A stretch of 64,000 nucleotides of DNA from Rhabdophis nuchalis (GCA_039707465.1 CM077648.1:70265619-70329618), one strand, 5' to 3'. Numbered from the stretch's first letter, positions 25,397-35,421 are shown. Translations and numbers: made by a program. The notes: generated by a model not told the origin, from the letters alone.

Positions 25397-25719
25397 ACCT
25401 AGAATATCCTGTTTAAAATGAAGGAATAACAATTACAGTTGAATAATTGATATACAATGATAATAATGTATTTATGTTTACCTAATGGACAATTTGTGAT
25501 TCAATATATAATTGTAAGTGGTGATTATGGAAAGGAGGCACAAAAACCTGTAACCAAATGACACACTATATGAAATGGTTGAAGGTTGAAGGTTGTATGT
25601 TTTTATGTTTTGTTTGTTTTTGTTTGTTTAAAAAATAAAAAAGATTTTAGCCATCCACAGCTAAAAAGATCAAACTACCAGTTGCTACAATAGTAAAGTA
25701 AAATCACAGCTTTCAATCT

Positions 25720-25755
25720 TTATCTTTCTCCCTCAGCTTTTTTCCCCTCAGCATA
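25720..25755 (-). CDS. Displaced end of the last exon of the host gene
   Basis: If MITE2 is removed at its TA duplication, the host exon at 28297-28424 continues here in frame with 'YAEGKKAEGER' and a TAA stop (25720-25722). The basic Lys/Glu-rich end matches the composition of the preceding 'RTRKKAAKASKIRK'. This is the ancestral C-terminus; in the present allele it is separated from its exon by ~2.5 kb. 25638-25719 would be 3'UTR, cut by the L1-C insertion. Confidence 0.55.
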   Translation of the reverse strand, partial: YAEGKKAEGER

Positions 25756-28296
25756 CCATATTTTTCGGAGTATAAGACGCACCAGAGTATAAGACGCACC
25801 CAGTTTTTCAAGAGGCAAGTTGTTTTTTTTTAAGTAGGTAGATAGATAGAGGGATAGAGAGGGAGAGAAAGAGAGAGAAATATAGTAGTAGGTAGGTAGG
25901 TAGGTAGGTAGAGGGGGGAGAGAAATACAGTAAGTAGGTAGGTAGGGAGACAGAGTGTGTAGTTAGGTAGGTAGGTAGATAAAGGGATAGGGAGAGAGAA
26001 ATACAGTAGGTGGGTAAGTAGGTAGAGATAGTGTGTGTAGATAGATAAGTAGGTAGAGGGATAGAGAGAGAGAAATAGAGAGAGAGAAATGCAGTAGATA
26101 GGTGGGGGGGGAGAGAGTAGGTAGATAGGTAGATAGGAGAGAGAGAGAAATACAGTAGGTAGGGGGAGAGCATGTAGATAGGTAGGTAGGTAGAGGGATA
26201 GAGAGAGAAAAATAGAGAGAGAAATAGAGAGAGAGAGAAATACACTAGATAGGTAGGGAGAGAGGGAGGGTAGGTAGGTAGGTAGATGTTTCCAGGTGTA
26301 TTTACCCATGTGCTGAAGAAGGAAATCACTGGAACAAATCTTTGTTTCTACAGGCACAATACTTGACCAACGTAATTCTTATCAGCCACTCTTAATTAAA
26401 CATATTTCCGAAAGGAAAAAAAAAAACCCTTTTTACACTGTGCAAACCTCCCCCAAACGGCCCATTTTTCGTGAAAATTGGCCCATTTTTTTTCAAATAA
26501 AAGGCATGAATAGCCTTGGGGGGGGGCTTGCAGAGTGCTCCTGGGACGGTGGGGGGCCCAAAACGAGGAAAAATGGCCCGTTTTGTTCGTGAAAACGGGC
26601 CATTTTTTGGTCAGAAAATAGCATGCATAGCCTTATGGAGGCTTATAGATTGCTGCTGAGGGCTGGGGGGGGGGCAAAAACGCCCTGTTTTTTGCTCATT
26701 TCTGCCCTCCCCAGCCCCCAGGAGCTCTCTGGAAGCCTCCATAAGGGTATGCACGCAGCCATTTTGGTGAAGGGGTGGGGTTTCAGGAGGCAAAAAATGC
26801 TGTATTCGATGTATAAGATGCAGCCTCTTTTTTGAGGAAAAAAGGTGCGTCTTATAATAATAATAATAATAATAATAATAATTATTATTATTATTATTAT
26901 TATTATTATTTTTATTTCTAACCCGCTCTCTCTCCCCGAAGGGACTCGAGGCGGGGCACAGGGAATTAAAAACAACTAAAATCAACAAAGTACAAAATTA
27001 AAAATACAAATATAAATAAATGACTAAACTAAATAAAAATAGATTAAACAAATAACCCTGCGCTAAAATCCCTTATAATATCCCCTAACCTTAAAAGAGA
27101 CTACCCTAGGCCGGCCAAGTGAAAAAGATGTGTTTTTAGTTTTAGGCGGAAGGAGCGGAGGTCCGTGGTTGTTCTAATGTCGGGGGGAAGGTCGTTCCAG
27201 AGGGCAGGCCCCGCCACAGAGAGAGCCCTTCCCCTGGGCGTCGCCCGCTGACAAAGTCTAGTGGACGGCACCCGGAGAAGTCCCTCTCTGTGGGAGCGAA
27301 TCGGCCGTGAGGATGTATGGGGCAGGATCCGATCCCGCAGATAACTAGGTCCCGAGCCATGGAGCGCTTTGAAGATGATAACTAACACCTTGAAGCGCAC
27401 CCGAAAGACGACAGGTAGCCAGTGCAGCTCGCACAAGAGCGGTGTAACGTGGGTAAACCTAGGGGTTCCCATTATTGCTCGCACGGCTGCGTTCTGGACC
27501 AACTGAAGTCTCCGGGTGCACCTCAAGGGGAGCCCCATGTAGAGAGAGTTGCAATAGTCCAGTCGGGATGTCACGAGAGCATGAGTGACTGTGCGAAGGG
27601 CGTCCCGATCCAATAGGGGGCGCAACTGGCGTACCAGGCGAACCTGGTAAAACGCCCTCCTGGCCACGGCTGTCACTTGATCTTCCATGGACAGCCGGGT
27701 ATCCAGGAGGACACCAAGTTGCGCGCCCCATCCACAGGGGCAAGATGTTCGCCCCCTATGGCCAGAGATGGAATCAGCTGGTTGAATTGGGCAGCAGGAA
27801 ACCACAGCCACTCGGTCTTGGTCGGGTTGAGCTTGAGTCCGTTACTTCCCATCCAGATCCGCACGGCTTCCAGGCACTGGCACATCACCGCTACGGCATC
27901 GTTGGGGTGGTTTGGGGTAGATATATACAGCTGAGTATCATCAGCGTAGAGATGATACTCTACCCCAAAACCACGGATGATCTCACCCAGCGGCTTCACA
28001 TATGTGTTGAACAGGAGAGGCGAGAGGACCGACCCCTGAGGCACCCCACATGTGAGGGGTCTCGAGGTCAACCTCTGCTCTCCTGTCAACACAAATTGCG
28101 ATCGGCCAGAGAGGTAGGAGGAGAACCACCGTAAAACAGTGCCTCCCACCCCCAACCCCCCCAGCTGATGCAATAGGATACCATGGTCGATGGTATCAAA
28201 AGCCGCCCAGAGGTCTAATAGAACCAGGATGGAGGAACAACCCCCATCTCTGGCCCTCCAGAGATCATCCACCATTATACTCCGAAAAATACGGTA
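25754..28296. mobile_element. MITE2: TA-flanked MITE in host coding exon, carrying an L2
   Basis: Termini: taccatatttttcggagtat at 25754 and atactccgaaaaatacggta ending 28296. TA at 25754-25755 and 28295-28296. Interior: gaga/ggta repeats (25835-26285), then ~150-base units (26435-26840) as in MITE1. An L2 (26856-28272) interrupts the right terminal repeat, leaving ~22 bases of it at 28275-28296. Without the L2 the element is ~1.1 kb. It lies between two codons of the host exon. Confidence 0.8.
26856..28272 (-). mobile_element. L2-like LINE inserted in MITE2
   Basis: Minus-strand, 5'-truncated L2: (AAT)n/(ATT)n tail (26856-26911), 3'UTR, C-terminal frame (27101-27811), RT palm (27673-28272). 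One 1-base frameshift near 27715 separates palm and C-terminal frames. Motifs A, B and C are all present. Confidence 0.85.
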
Positions 28297-28424
28297 CTTC
28301 CTTATTTTGCTTGCCTTAGCAGCCTTCTTCCTTGTTCTTTGAGACAAAAAAGGATCCCTAAAATGGTGTGAGTCTTCAAAAAGGTTTAGCAGGTTGTTGT
28401 TAGAAAGAGCCTCTTTTAAATTCA
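27673..28424 (-). CDS. Chimeric open frame: host exon + MITE terminus + L2 reverse transcriptase
   Basis: One uninterrupted minus-strand frame. Residues 1-43 come from the host exon ('NLKEALSNNNLLNLFEDSHH...SKIRK'), ~7 residues from the MITE2 terminal repeat ('YRIFRSI'), and ~200 from L2 RT: 'MVDDLWRARDGG', motif A 'LVLLDLWAAFDTIDHG', motif B 'GVPQGSVLSPLLFNTY', motif C 'YADDTQLY', 'KTEWLWFPA'. The stop is at 27673. The host reading phase set by the upstream exons continues through both junctions. Transcription or translation as a fusion is inference. Alternatives: a dead allele, or splicing that skips the exon. Confidence 0.6.
28297..28424 (-). CDS. Host gene exon D (last coding exon, first part)
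   Basis: Acceptor 'attctttcttaag' just upstream. The exon starts with TG, which with the final A of exon C makes ATG (Met), then 42 codons: 'NLKEALSNNNLLNLFEDSHH' through the basic 'SQRTRKKAAKASKIRK'. It ends at the MITE2 TA; the ancestral exon continued to 25720. Likely cytosolic, basic C-terminal tail of a membrane protein (inference from exon B). Confidence 0.62.
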
Positions 28425-28471
28425 CTTAAGAAAGAATTGAAGGTAATTAAGAAGAGAAAGGCATAACTTAC

Positions 28472-28573
28472 TGTCCATTTGAAAGGTGAATTTCAATAGC
28501 TTCATCAATCCCAAACAGATTGCAGCCCCTCCCCTCCATGCTTTTGACATGCAGATAGCTTCGGAGTTCAACT
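28472..28573 (-). CDS. Host gene exon C
   Basis: 102 bases: acceptor 'cttctag' and donor GTAAGT (28471-28466). Phase fits both neighbours: G from exon B + AG, 33 codons, + A for exon D. Encodes 'LNSEAICMSKAWRGG' and the hydrophobic 'AAICLGLMKLLKFTFQMD'. A second frame is open too, but it does not match the phase of exon D. The polypyrimidine tract is weak. Confidence 0.55.
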
Positions 28574-29536
28574 CTAGAAGCTTTTTTCCGGCTTACAGTT
28601 GTATTGAAGGGTTCCAAGGGGAAGTTCTTCAACATACCCTGACCCGGTGGGTGATAAACCTGATGGGATGCCAGTTCCTTCAGTTAGAAAGCAGAGGAAC
28701 AACACCCAGGGAAAAATCCTTTGGAGATCTTTCCCCTGGTGTTTGTTCAGTTAGCCATGCTCCCATGTTCCCTTTTCCCTACTCCCTTAATTTCCTATTT
28801 TCTTTTCTTCTTTGTATTTTGTATAATAAAATAAAATGATAAATGAGGGAGATAAGTTGTCTCATTAAGATGAGCCACAGGAAATTCTTTTCCAATTCCT
28901 GTTGGAATGCATCGTGCTGTCTTTACAAACCAACAGTCCTCAACCTTCATCAAGCTGACGAAAAATATTTTTACCTTAGAAAAATACTACTGGTTCTTCA
29001 GGGCCCATAACCTGTCAGAAAATTGTGTTGCCAGTGTCCAAAATGAGTCAGAGACACTGACATGAACCAGTGGTTTGATATAAATAAATATATTTACAGT
29101 AAATAAGATAAGCAAACAGGAGCATCGTCAGGTAAATCAACAAAGCAGGAATATCATGAGTTCAATCACAGAGAGCACACAAGGAACACAGAGGAAAAAA
29201 GGCATGAAACAAGGAAAAAACACCCTTTACTCTCACAACAACCAATTACAGCTCAGATTCTCTCATGCAGTGGCCCGCTTTCTTTAACCAATTAGCTAAA
29301 ACTCTGGGTTCTTACTCATTATCCAATCCTTCACTGCTGCAGCTATTAACAGATATTTAAAATCATCAGTAGCAGTTGGAATTTTTCTCCTATAGTTATT
29401 TAGTATTTTATACTTGGAAGGATATGAATGAATTAGTTCCGTTATAAAACTTGCATATTTATCTATTTATAAAATTCTAATCTATGTTATAATTAACAAA
29501 AGGAATATTAGAAAGCTACAGCCTACCTCATGTTAC
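28574..29536. other. Intron of host gene with unclassified repeat sequence
   Basis: No supported gene. Around 29030-29350 the sequence ('tgtccaaaatgagtcagaga', AATAAATATATTTAC, promoter-like CCAAT-type 'aaccaattag') resembles a degraded LTR, but partner ends were not found. Confidence 0.4.
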
Positions 29537-29659
29537 CTGCCATAAGAAGACATAGATTGTAGATATGAGAAAAGATGAAGAGAAAAAGTATGGTGCTGAA
29601 AAACATGGTCATCCAAGACCCATGATCCTCTCGAAACATTTTCAACCGAAGTAGCTGAC
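29537..29659 (-). CDS. Host gene exon B, transmembrane segment
   Basis: 123 bases between acceptor 'taatatctttgcag' and donor GTAACA (29536-29531). Reads GT + 40 codons + G. Begins 'QLLRLKMFREDHGSWMTM', then one strongly hydrophobic stretch 'FFSTILFLFIFSHIYNL', a likely membrane helix. Of the three frames, this one joins exon A (T+GT = Cys) and exon C (G+AG = Glu) without a stop. The gene was not recognised; it looks like an integral membrane protein. Confidence 0.65.
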
Positions 29660-29790
29660 CTGCAAAGATATTAAAAATGTATTCAGATTTCTCAAAGAAC
29701 TTCCTACTATTCTAGAAAAGAGAGAGAATGGTACAGATTTTGTAAACATGCCAAGGTTCAGCTTTAGCTCCATGGATGATTCCTACTTAC

Positions 29791-29877
29791 ACTGAAGCAG
29801 ACAGTAAACTTCTCTGTCCCTTGTAATGTGGCTTGGAAAGTATGAGTCAAAGCTATGTTTCGTCCATGCAACATTCC
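29791..29877 (-). CDS. Host gene exon A
   Basis: 87 bases with donor GTAAGT (29790-29785). Reads GG + 28 codons + T: 'NVAWTKHSFDSYFPSHITRD', 'REVYCLLQ'. The acceptor is uncertain: hAT3 lies directly upstream on the coding strand, and the AG comes from its 8-bp target duplication (gtctaggg). The original acceptor may have been this same TAG, or the exon may once have been longer. Upstream exons would lie to the right, within or beyond the repeats. Confidence 0.6.
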
Positions 29878-30099
29878 CTAGACCAGTGGTGGGCAAACTC
29901 ATTAGTAAACAGAGCCAAATATCAACAATACCACGATTGAAATTTCTTTTGAGAGCCGGAAGGTGTGGCCTGTTTAGTGGGAGTGGCTCAGCGGTCATGT
30001 GACTGGGTGGGTGTGGCAAACTTGGAAAATGTGGTGAAACTCACTTAACGACAGTCTTGGTTAGCCACCAAACTTTTAGGCTCAATTGTGGTCATAAGT

Positions 30100-30655
30100 T
30101 CTTTCTTTCTTTCTTTCTTTCTCTTTCTTCCTCTCTTTTTCTCTCTCTCTCTCCATTTCTCTTTCTTTCTCTTTTTCTCTTTCTTTCTGTCTCTCTTTCT
30201 CTCTCTCTCTGTCTTTCTCTCTTTCACTCTCTTTCTTTCTTTCCCTCTTTCTCTCTTTCTCTTTCTTTCCCTTTCTCTTTCTTTCTTTCTCTCTCTATCT
30301 CTGTCTCTCCTTCGTCCGCCCATCTCTGTCACTCTGTGTGTGTGTCTGTCTGTCTCTCACTCACTTAATCAGTCTCTATCTGTCTCTCCCTCTCTCTCTC
30401 TGTCTCTCCCTGTCTCTGTGTGTGTCACTCACTGATTCTCTCCCTCCCTCCCTCTCTCTGTATGTCTGTCTCTCCCTCTTTCCCCGTCTGTCTCCGATTC
30501 AATCCCTCCCTGTGTCATTCTCTATCTGTGTCTCTCTCTGTCTCTCTCCCTCCCTCTCTTTCTCTCTGTCTGTCTCTGTCTTTCCCTCCCTTCCCCCCCC
30601 CTCTCTCTCTCTGTGTCTGTCAGTCACTCCCTCTCTTCCCTCTCCTCCCCCCCCA
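30100..30655. repeat. CT-rich simple repeat of hAT3
   Basis: (CTTT)n from 30103 grading into tctc/tgtc/ccct imperfect repeats. The long Ser/Leu/Phe-rich frames here are artefacts. Confidence 0.95.
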
Positions 30656-30759
30656 CCCCGGAAGCAGCAGAAGGGCCGGCATGCCAGAGGTTACGGACGC
30701 CTCCTCCCGCAGCGGCTACCATCATCTTAAGCACCACCAAGGCTGTCGCCCGGCAGGTC

Positions 30760-30957
30760 GTACAGCAGGGGCGTCGGGCAGGGAAGCCGTTCGCGTCTCC
30801 ATCGCGGCTCCCTCTGGTAGGCACCACGGCGCACGTTCTGGGGCCGCGCATCCATCTCCCTCCCAGCCACGCAGCCCCAGAACGTGTGCCGTGGTGGCTG
30901 TCGGAGGGAGCCGGTGGAGATGCGCCCGGCTTCCCTGCCCGATGCCCCTGCCAGGCG
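30760..30957. repeat. Foldback 1 of hAT3
   Basis: Arms ~100 bases, centre ~30858. gggcagggaagc at 30776 pairs with gcttccctgccc at 30929. Confidence 0.85.
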
Positions 30958-30978
30958 CAAGGCTTGGGGGTAGCAGAA

Positions 30979-31333
30979 GCAGCAGCAGTGAAGCAGCTCG
31001 CCACTTTTCCACACCCAGGAAAAGATTGGCGGGTGCACGTCCCGTGGAATTACAGCACAAGTTCCCACCGCTACGAAGTCTCCGAGGCTGTAATTGAGCG
31101 GAGCATGCACGCGCCTATCTTTTCCACAGAAAAGATAGGCACGTGCATGTCCCGCTCAATTACATGCACGCGCCTATCTTTTCTGTGGAAAAGATAGGCG
31201 TGCGCATGCTCCGCTCAATTACAGTCTCGGAGACTTCGTAGCGGTGGGAAGTTGTGCTGTAATTTCGCGGGACGTGCACCCGCCATTCTTTTCCTGGGTG
31301 TGGAAAAGTGGCAAGCTGTTTCACTGCTGCTCG
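30979..31333. repeat. Foldback 2 of hAT3
   Basis: Arms ~177 bases, centre ~31156. gagcggagcatgc at 31096 pairs with gcatgctccgctc at 31204, and agcagcagtgaa at 30981 pairs with the complementary segment ending at 31331. Shares sequence with the hAT1 foldback. Confidence 0.88.
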
Positions 31334-31439
31334 GCGCTCTGCAGGCGGCTGTTGTTGCTGCTGCCCCCGAGCCCTGCAACAGGCAGCTCCCACCGTCGGA
31401 GCGCATCGGGCAGGACAGCCGGCCACGTTTCCATCAGGT

Positions 31440-31800
31440 CCCTCTTTGGCCCCTCGGGTGCGGCTCTTCCTCTCTCCTTCCCCCCCCCGGAGGAAGCGGA
31501 GGGCCCGGCATGTCGGTTGGGGGGGCTGTGGCTGCCTCCCCCTGGAGCGAGCGAACGGGCGGGGCGGAGCGCCCAGGTCTGGGGCTGCGCCGGAGCCGTC
31601 CGGGCGCCATGCGCCCACCTCCCTATGCGCGCGGCTCCGGACGGCTCCGGCGCAGCCACAGCCCCAGGCATTCCCCCCGCCCGTTCGCACGCTCCAGGGG
31701 AGGCAGCCAGAGCCCCCTCCAACCAACATGCCGGGCCCTCTGCTGCCTCGGGGGGGGGGGGAAGGAGAGAGGAAGAGCCGCACCCGAAGGGCCAAAGAGG
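31440..31800. repeat. Foldback 3 of hAT3
   Basis: Arms ~180 bases, centre ~31620. cctctttggc at 31441 pairs with gccaaagagg at 31791. Very GC-rich. Confidence 0.88.
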
Positions 31801-32203
31801 CTCGCGAGCCGCGGTTTGTCGACCACTGCCCTAGACCAATGGTTCCCAAACTTTTTCAGTCCACCACCCCCTTGGTGTTACAAACTAATTCTCAGTGCCC
31901 CCACACCCGGTGGTGGAATTCAAATTTTTTACAACCGGTTCTGGTGAGTCATATGACTGGGCGGTTTGCACGACGCAAGGAAGATAGTAACACTAAAATT
32001 CAAAACTGTAACAATTAATTGCACATTTATTCAAAATTCAATTTAAAAACGTTTGTAGTTAATGTTAATTCAATAAAATTGTTTAAACTGATCCAGTGAT
32101 ACCAGGTTTTCAAAGTCTGATAGTCATTTATCAAGAATTTTACTAACTAGTAACTTAGTAAACTCAATAACATTTAGTAACTACCTCACTGTTCAGTAAA
32201 TTC

Positions 32204-32806
32204 TTAATGTGATGGATGGGCTTGATGAAGTGATATCAGTTTCCCAATGTCTGGTTTTAAGTCACTTAGCAGGACTCTTATATCACCACGTTCAGTAATC
32301 TGGAGTTGATTTCTTTGCTTGGAGAGATGTTGGATGACCACACTGAAGCCACGTTCCACCAAGTATGATGTTGGAAATGCAATAAGGAACTTCTTAACCG
32401 CTGTCCATAGTGCAGGATAGTGATCAGAAATTTCTTGATACGATTTCTTGAACTTTGGCTTCAGCTCAATTTCATTTTGCAGCTCTATGAATTGTTCCTC
32501 CACTATCCCATCTTCCTCAATATCTGAAAACGGATTTATCACCCAATCTGGAATTTCCATCAAAAAAAGATCCTGATATCGCTCAGACATATCTTTATGC
32601 AGCATATCCAAATGGTCACAAAACACTTGAAGATCTTGTATCCCACCTTTCTCTTCTAGTTCAGACAAGCTTGGAAATTGGTATAGCTTGCAACCGCCTA
32701 TATTGCGCTTGAAGAGTGTTAGCTTTGAAATAAATGCAGAGATGACAGATTTGGCCCTAATAAGATTGACCTCATTTCCTTGCAACTGCAAATTCAATTC
32801 ATTCAA
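32204..32806 (-). pseudogene. hAT transposase C-terminal region (Charlie/ZBED5-like)
   Basis: 200-codon open frame. 'NELNLQLQGNEVNLI' with 'FISKLTLFKRNI' and 'FPSLSEL' match the helical insertion region of Charlie/ZBED5-type hAT transposases. 'FPTSYLVERGFSVVIQHLSK' with 'QRNQL' is the hAT C-terminal dimerisation region, and 'RVLLSDLKPDIGKLISLHQ' closes it. The frame continues upstream as 'AYLSELFAKL' to a 106-bp palindrome (32846-32951) that breaks it; another piece follows at 32844-33056. The BED finger and the catalytic Asp region are not visible. Confidence 0.7.
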
Positions 32807-32845
32807 CTTTGCAAATAGTTCTGATAAATAGGCAATGTCATGTTC

Positions 32846-32951
32846 AATGTTCCTCTATTTTTCCTGCAAAACCAGACACTTCTGCTGTGTATACACACAC
32901 ACACACCAAAAGTGTCTGGTTTGGGGGGGGGGGGGGAAATAGAGGAACATT
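32846..32951. repeat. 106-bp palindrome inside hAT4 transposase
   Basis: Outer arms aatgttcctctattt (32846-32860) and aaatagaggaacatt (32937-32951) are exact complements. Inner arms aaaccagacactt and aagtgtctggttt are exact as well. The loop holds (CA)n; a run of ~14 G lies in one arm only. Confidence 0.9.
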
Positions 32952-33959
32952 TGGATATATATTTTGAATTAACCTGGGAAGAAAATTGCTAAAATCACTT
33001 TTAGCTGTGTTCTGCATTAAGGATTCATGCAGTAGCATATCTTGTTGAATTAGCAACAGACAGCTAAGATAGTTTTATCTGTCTTATAATGTGAGTGGAT
33101 AGAGGACTTAGGCATAAGTGCAATGTTTCCCTGTTATTGAATAATAAATTCACAGCTTATACATTAGAATTAGATGTTTTTCAATTCACGTTTAACCTAT
33201 ACTTGATATAGTTGTATTCAATACATAAGCTGTTAATTATGTCATTGGAAGAGATAGAAAACTGCATTAGTGATATATATGTCAATGCATTAATTTGTAC
33301 TAAAAATGTTTAGCTTAAAGAAATTATAAGGAATCACAAATATGAGTGTGGAAAATGTAATGTACGTGTGGATGACCCCTTGCATGAGTTATACTGGGGG
33401 GGAAATCATAATTAAAAAAAGATGGTTCTTTAGTGAAAATTATAACCCAAGAACGTATAGATCTGTTAAAATGTTCCCATTCTCACTTTCCATATTGGGA
33501 ATCCCTAGGTTCCATGCAATAATCTCATCAAATAATTCAAGCAAATGTTGATGCTTTTTCAATTACACCAATGCAAGCAATGTGCCCACAAGGGTAGCCA
33601 GGGCGGTGCTGGGGGGAGTGTGTGATGATCAGGCAGCAACTGCCCTTTTTGTCATTTAGGAAAAAAAATATCTTGCAGCATTCCTCAAATAAATGGACAG
33701 GGAAACAGCTCTGATTAAACTTTTGGGAGATAAATGGATTTTCAAAGCAAAAAGTATGAGTAAATTCAGTAAAAGATATTCTGGATTTATTAAAATAAAG
33801 AACATCATTTTACAAAATTCATCTCAGGTTATCAGTAGACTTACATATACAATGTGTGATAGGACCAGAATTTTGCTCATAGTTATGAATTCTTTAAATA
33901 TATTATAAAGATCTTAGCTAGAACAAACCGAGAGGAAGATGTTTCTGGAAGGGTAGCCA

Positions 33960-34990
33960 GGACAGCACTGCTTGCTTGCCCACTTGCCCCTCCCCCAGGC
34001 TGCCCCCCCACCTTCATCCCTTCGCGCCTGGCAGCTGCACCTGCCCACCGCCCGCCTTCTTCCTCTTCCTCCTCCTCCTCCTTTTTCCTCCTCCTGCCTC
34101 TCCCTCATCCTCTTGCTCTTCTTTCTCCTCTTCCATTTGCTTCCTCCTCCTCTTCCTCCTCCTCATCTTCATCTTCCCTGTGCTACCTCCTCCTCTTTCT
34201 ACCTCTTCTTCCTCCTTTTCCTTCTTTCTCCTTTTTCTTCCTCCTCCTCCTCCTCATCTTCCCTTTGCTACCTCCTCCTCCTCTTCATCTTCCTTTTGTT
34301 ACCTCCTCCTCCTTTCTTCCTCCTCTTTCTCCCCCTTTTCCCTCTCGCTGCTCTTCCCCCTCCTCCTCCCTCTTCTTTCTTCCTCCCTCCTCCTCTTCCT
34401 CCTCCACAATAAAAAAAGGGGAGAAGGGCAGGGCCGTTATTCCCCCTCAGCCTCTTGAGAGATTGCGCGCGCACACATATGTGGGTGCGTGCGGTGTGTT
34501 TGAAGCAATTTATTTCCAAGCAGAGCTTCTCTCTATTTCTCTCTCTTCCTCCTTTCTTTTATTCTCCCTCCTTTCTTTCTCTCCTCTCTTCCTCTGCTCC
34601 GTGCCTTCTCCCGCCCCATGCCGAAGGGAGTGACAGATGGTGAGCAGGCAGCTTTGGGCTGAGGCAGCTGAGGCTGCGGGACCTCTGTCTCCCCCTTCCT
34701 ACTCCTCCTCTTCTTCCTCCTCTGCCCTTTGTTTCCTCCTGTTCCTTCTTCTTCCTTCACTTCCTTCTCCTGAGGTAAAGCCACAAAAAAACCCGCCGGC
34801 GCCACCACCTCCCCTCTGTTCGGAGCACCTCAGCATTACCTCTGCCGCCTCCTCCATCGTCGCTGTGCTTTTTTGGCCGCCCACAAAGGACCTCCCAGCT
34901 ATTAGAAATCACTGCACGCAGTTTGAAACTGCTGCGTGGTGGTTTCTAGCCATGTGTGTGGCCGTGCAGCCGTGTACCTTAGAGGGAACA
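33960..34990. repeat. CCT-rich repeat region in hAT4
   Basis: Imperfect cctcctctt repeats at 34060-34410 and 34540-34760 with GC-rich spacers. Pro/Ser/Leu-rich frames on either strand are artefacts. Confidence 0.85.
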
Positions 34991-35149
34991 TAGCCACCTC
35001 TAGCATTCCTCTGCCACCCCCCTTCTGGCTCTTACCGCTCCCCTGCCAGCCGCCTTACCTCTTACCGCCCCCCTAAGCGATCCCACTGCCCCCCAGGGGG
35101 CAGTACAGCCCACTTTGGGAACCAATATTTATTAGGTTATAGTATATAG

Positions 35150-35415
35150 ATTGGGTTGCTTTATTTACCATCCTTTCCTCCTGTTGTAACGCCACCTTAT
35201 TTTCCCTTTCTTTTCTCTCTCCCCCCCTTCTCTACTTTATTCCCTCCTCCTCTCCTTTCCCTTCCTTCTTCCCTTATCTTCCTCCTACTCCTACTCTTCT
35301 TCTTCCCCTTCCTACCCTCTCTCCTTCTCTTCCTCTCCCTTACATCCTTCTCTCCTTACTTCTTCTTTCCCCTATCTTTCTTTCCTTTTCTCCTCCTCTC
35401 TTTCTTTTCTATTAT
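35150..35415. repeat. Pyrimidine-rich simple sequence
   Basis: Imperfect ccttctctt-type sequence up to the Gypsy-1 LTR. No gene. Confidence 0.85.
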
Positions 35416-35421
35416 TGTAGG

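Larger units (their letters stand above)
29884..31828 (-). mobile_element. hAT3: non-autonomous hAT with three foldbacks
   Basis: Same family as hAT1, opposite orientation: ends CAGTGGTGGGCAAACTC and GGTTTGTCGACCACTG. Perfect 8-bp target duplication ccctagac at 29876-29883 and 31829-31836. Layout from the left: unique A/T tail, CT-rich repeats (30100-30650), then three CpG-rich inverted duplications. 1945 bp, no transposase. Confidence 0.88.
31837..35126 (-). mobile_element. hAT4: hAT element with degenerate transposase
   Basis: Left end CAATGGTTCCCAAACTTTTT at 31837, directly after the ccctagac flank. Candidate right end 'cactttgggaacca' at 35111-35124 is inverted relative to the left. Transposase remnants lie at 32204-33050. 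The interior also holds a CCT-rich GC region with a MITE-like end 'ccttagagggaacat' at ~34977. 33060-33960 is A/T-rich with no recognised gene. The target duplication on the right was not confirmed. Confidence 0.6.

Noticed and set aside
27101..27811. A separate L2-derived gene
   Set aside because: It is the C-terminal frame of the same L2 as the RT palm, displaced by a 1-base shift near 27715.
28486..28839. 117-codon plus-strand frame near host exon C
   Set aside because: Antisense to exon C and running into intron; low-complexity Phe/Leu end; no motif.
33342..33908. Two ~70-codon frames in the A/T-rich part of hAT4 as host exons
   Set aside because: No consistent splice sites or phase found and no motif; probably decayed hAT or intronic DNA.
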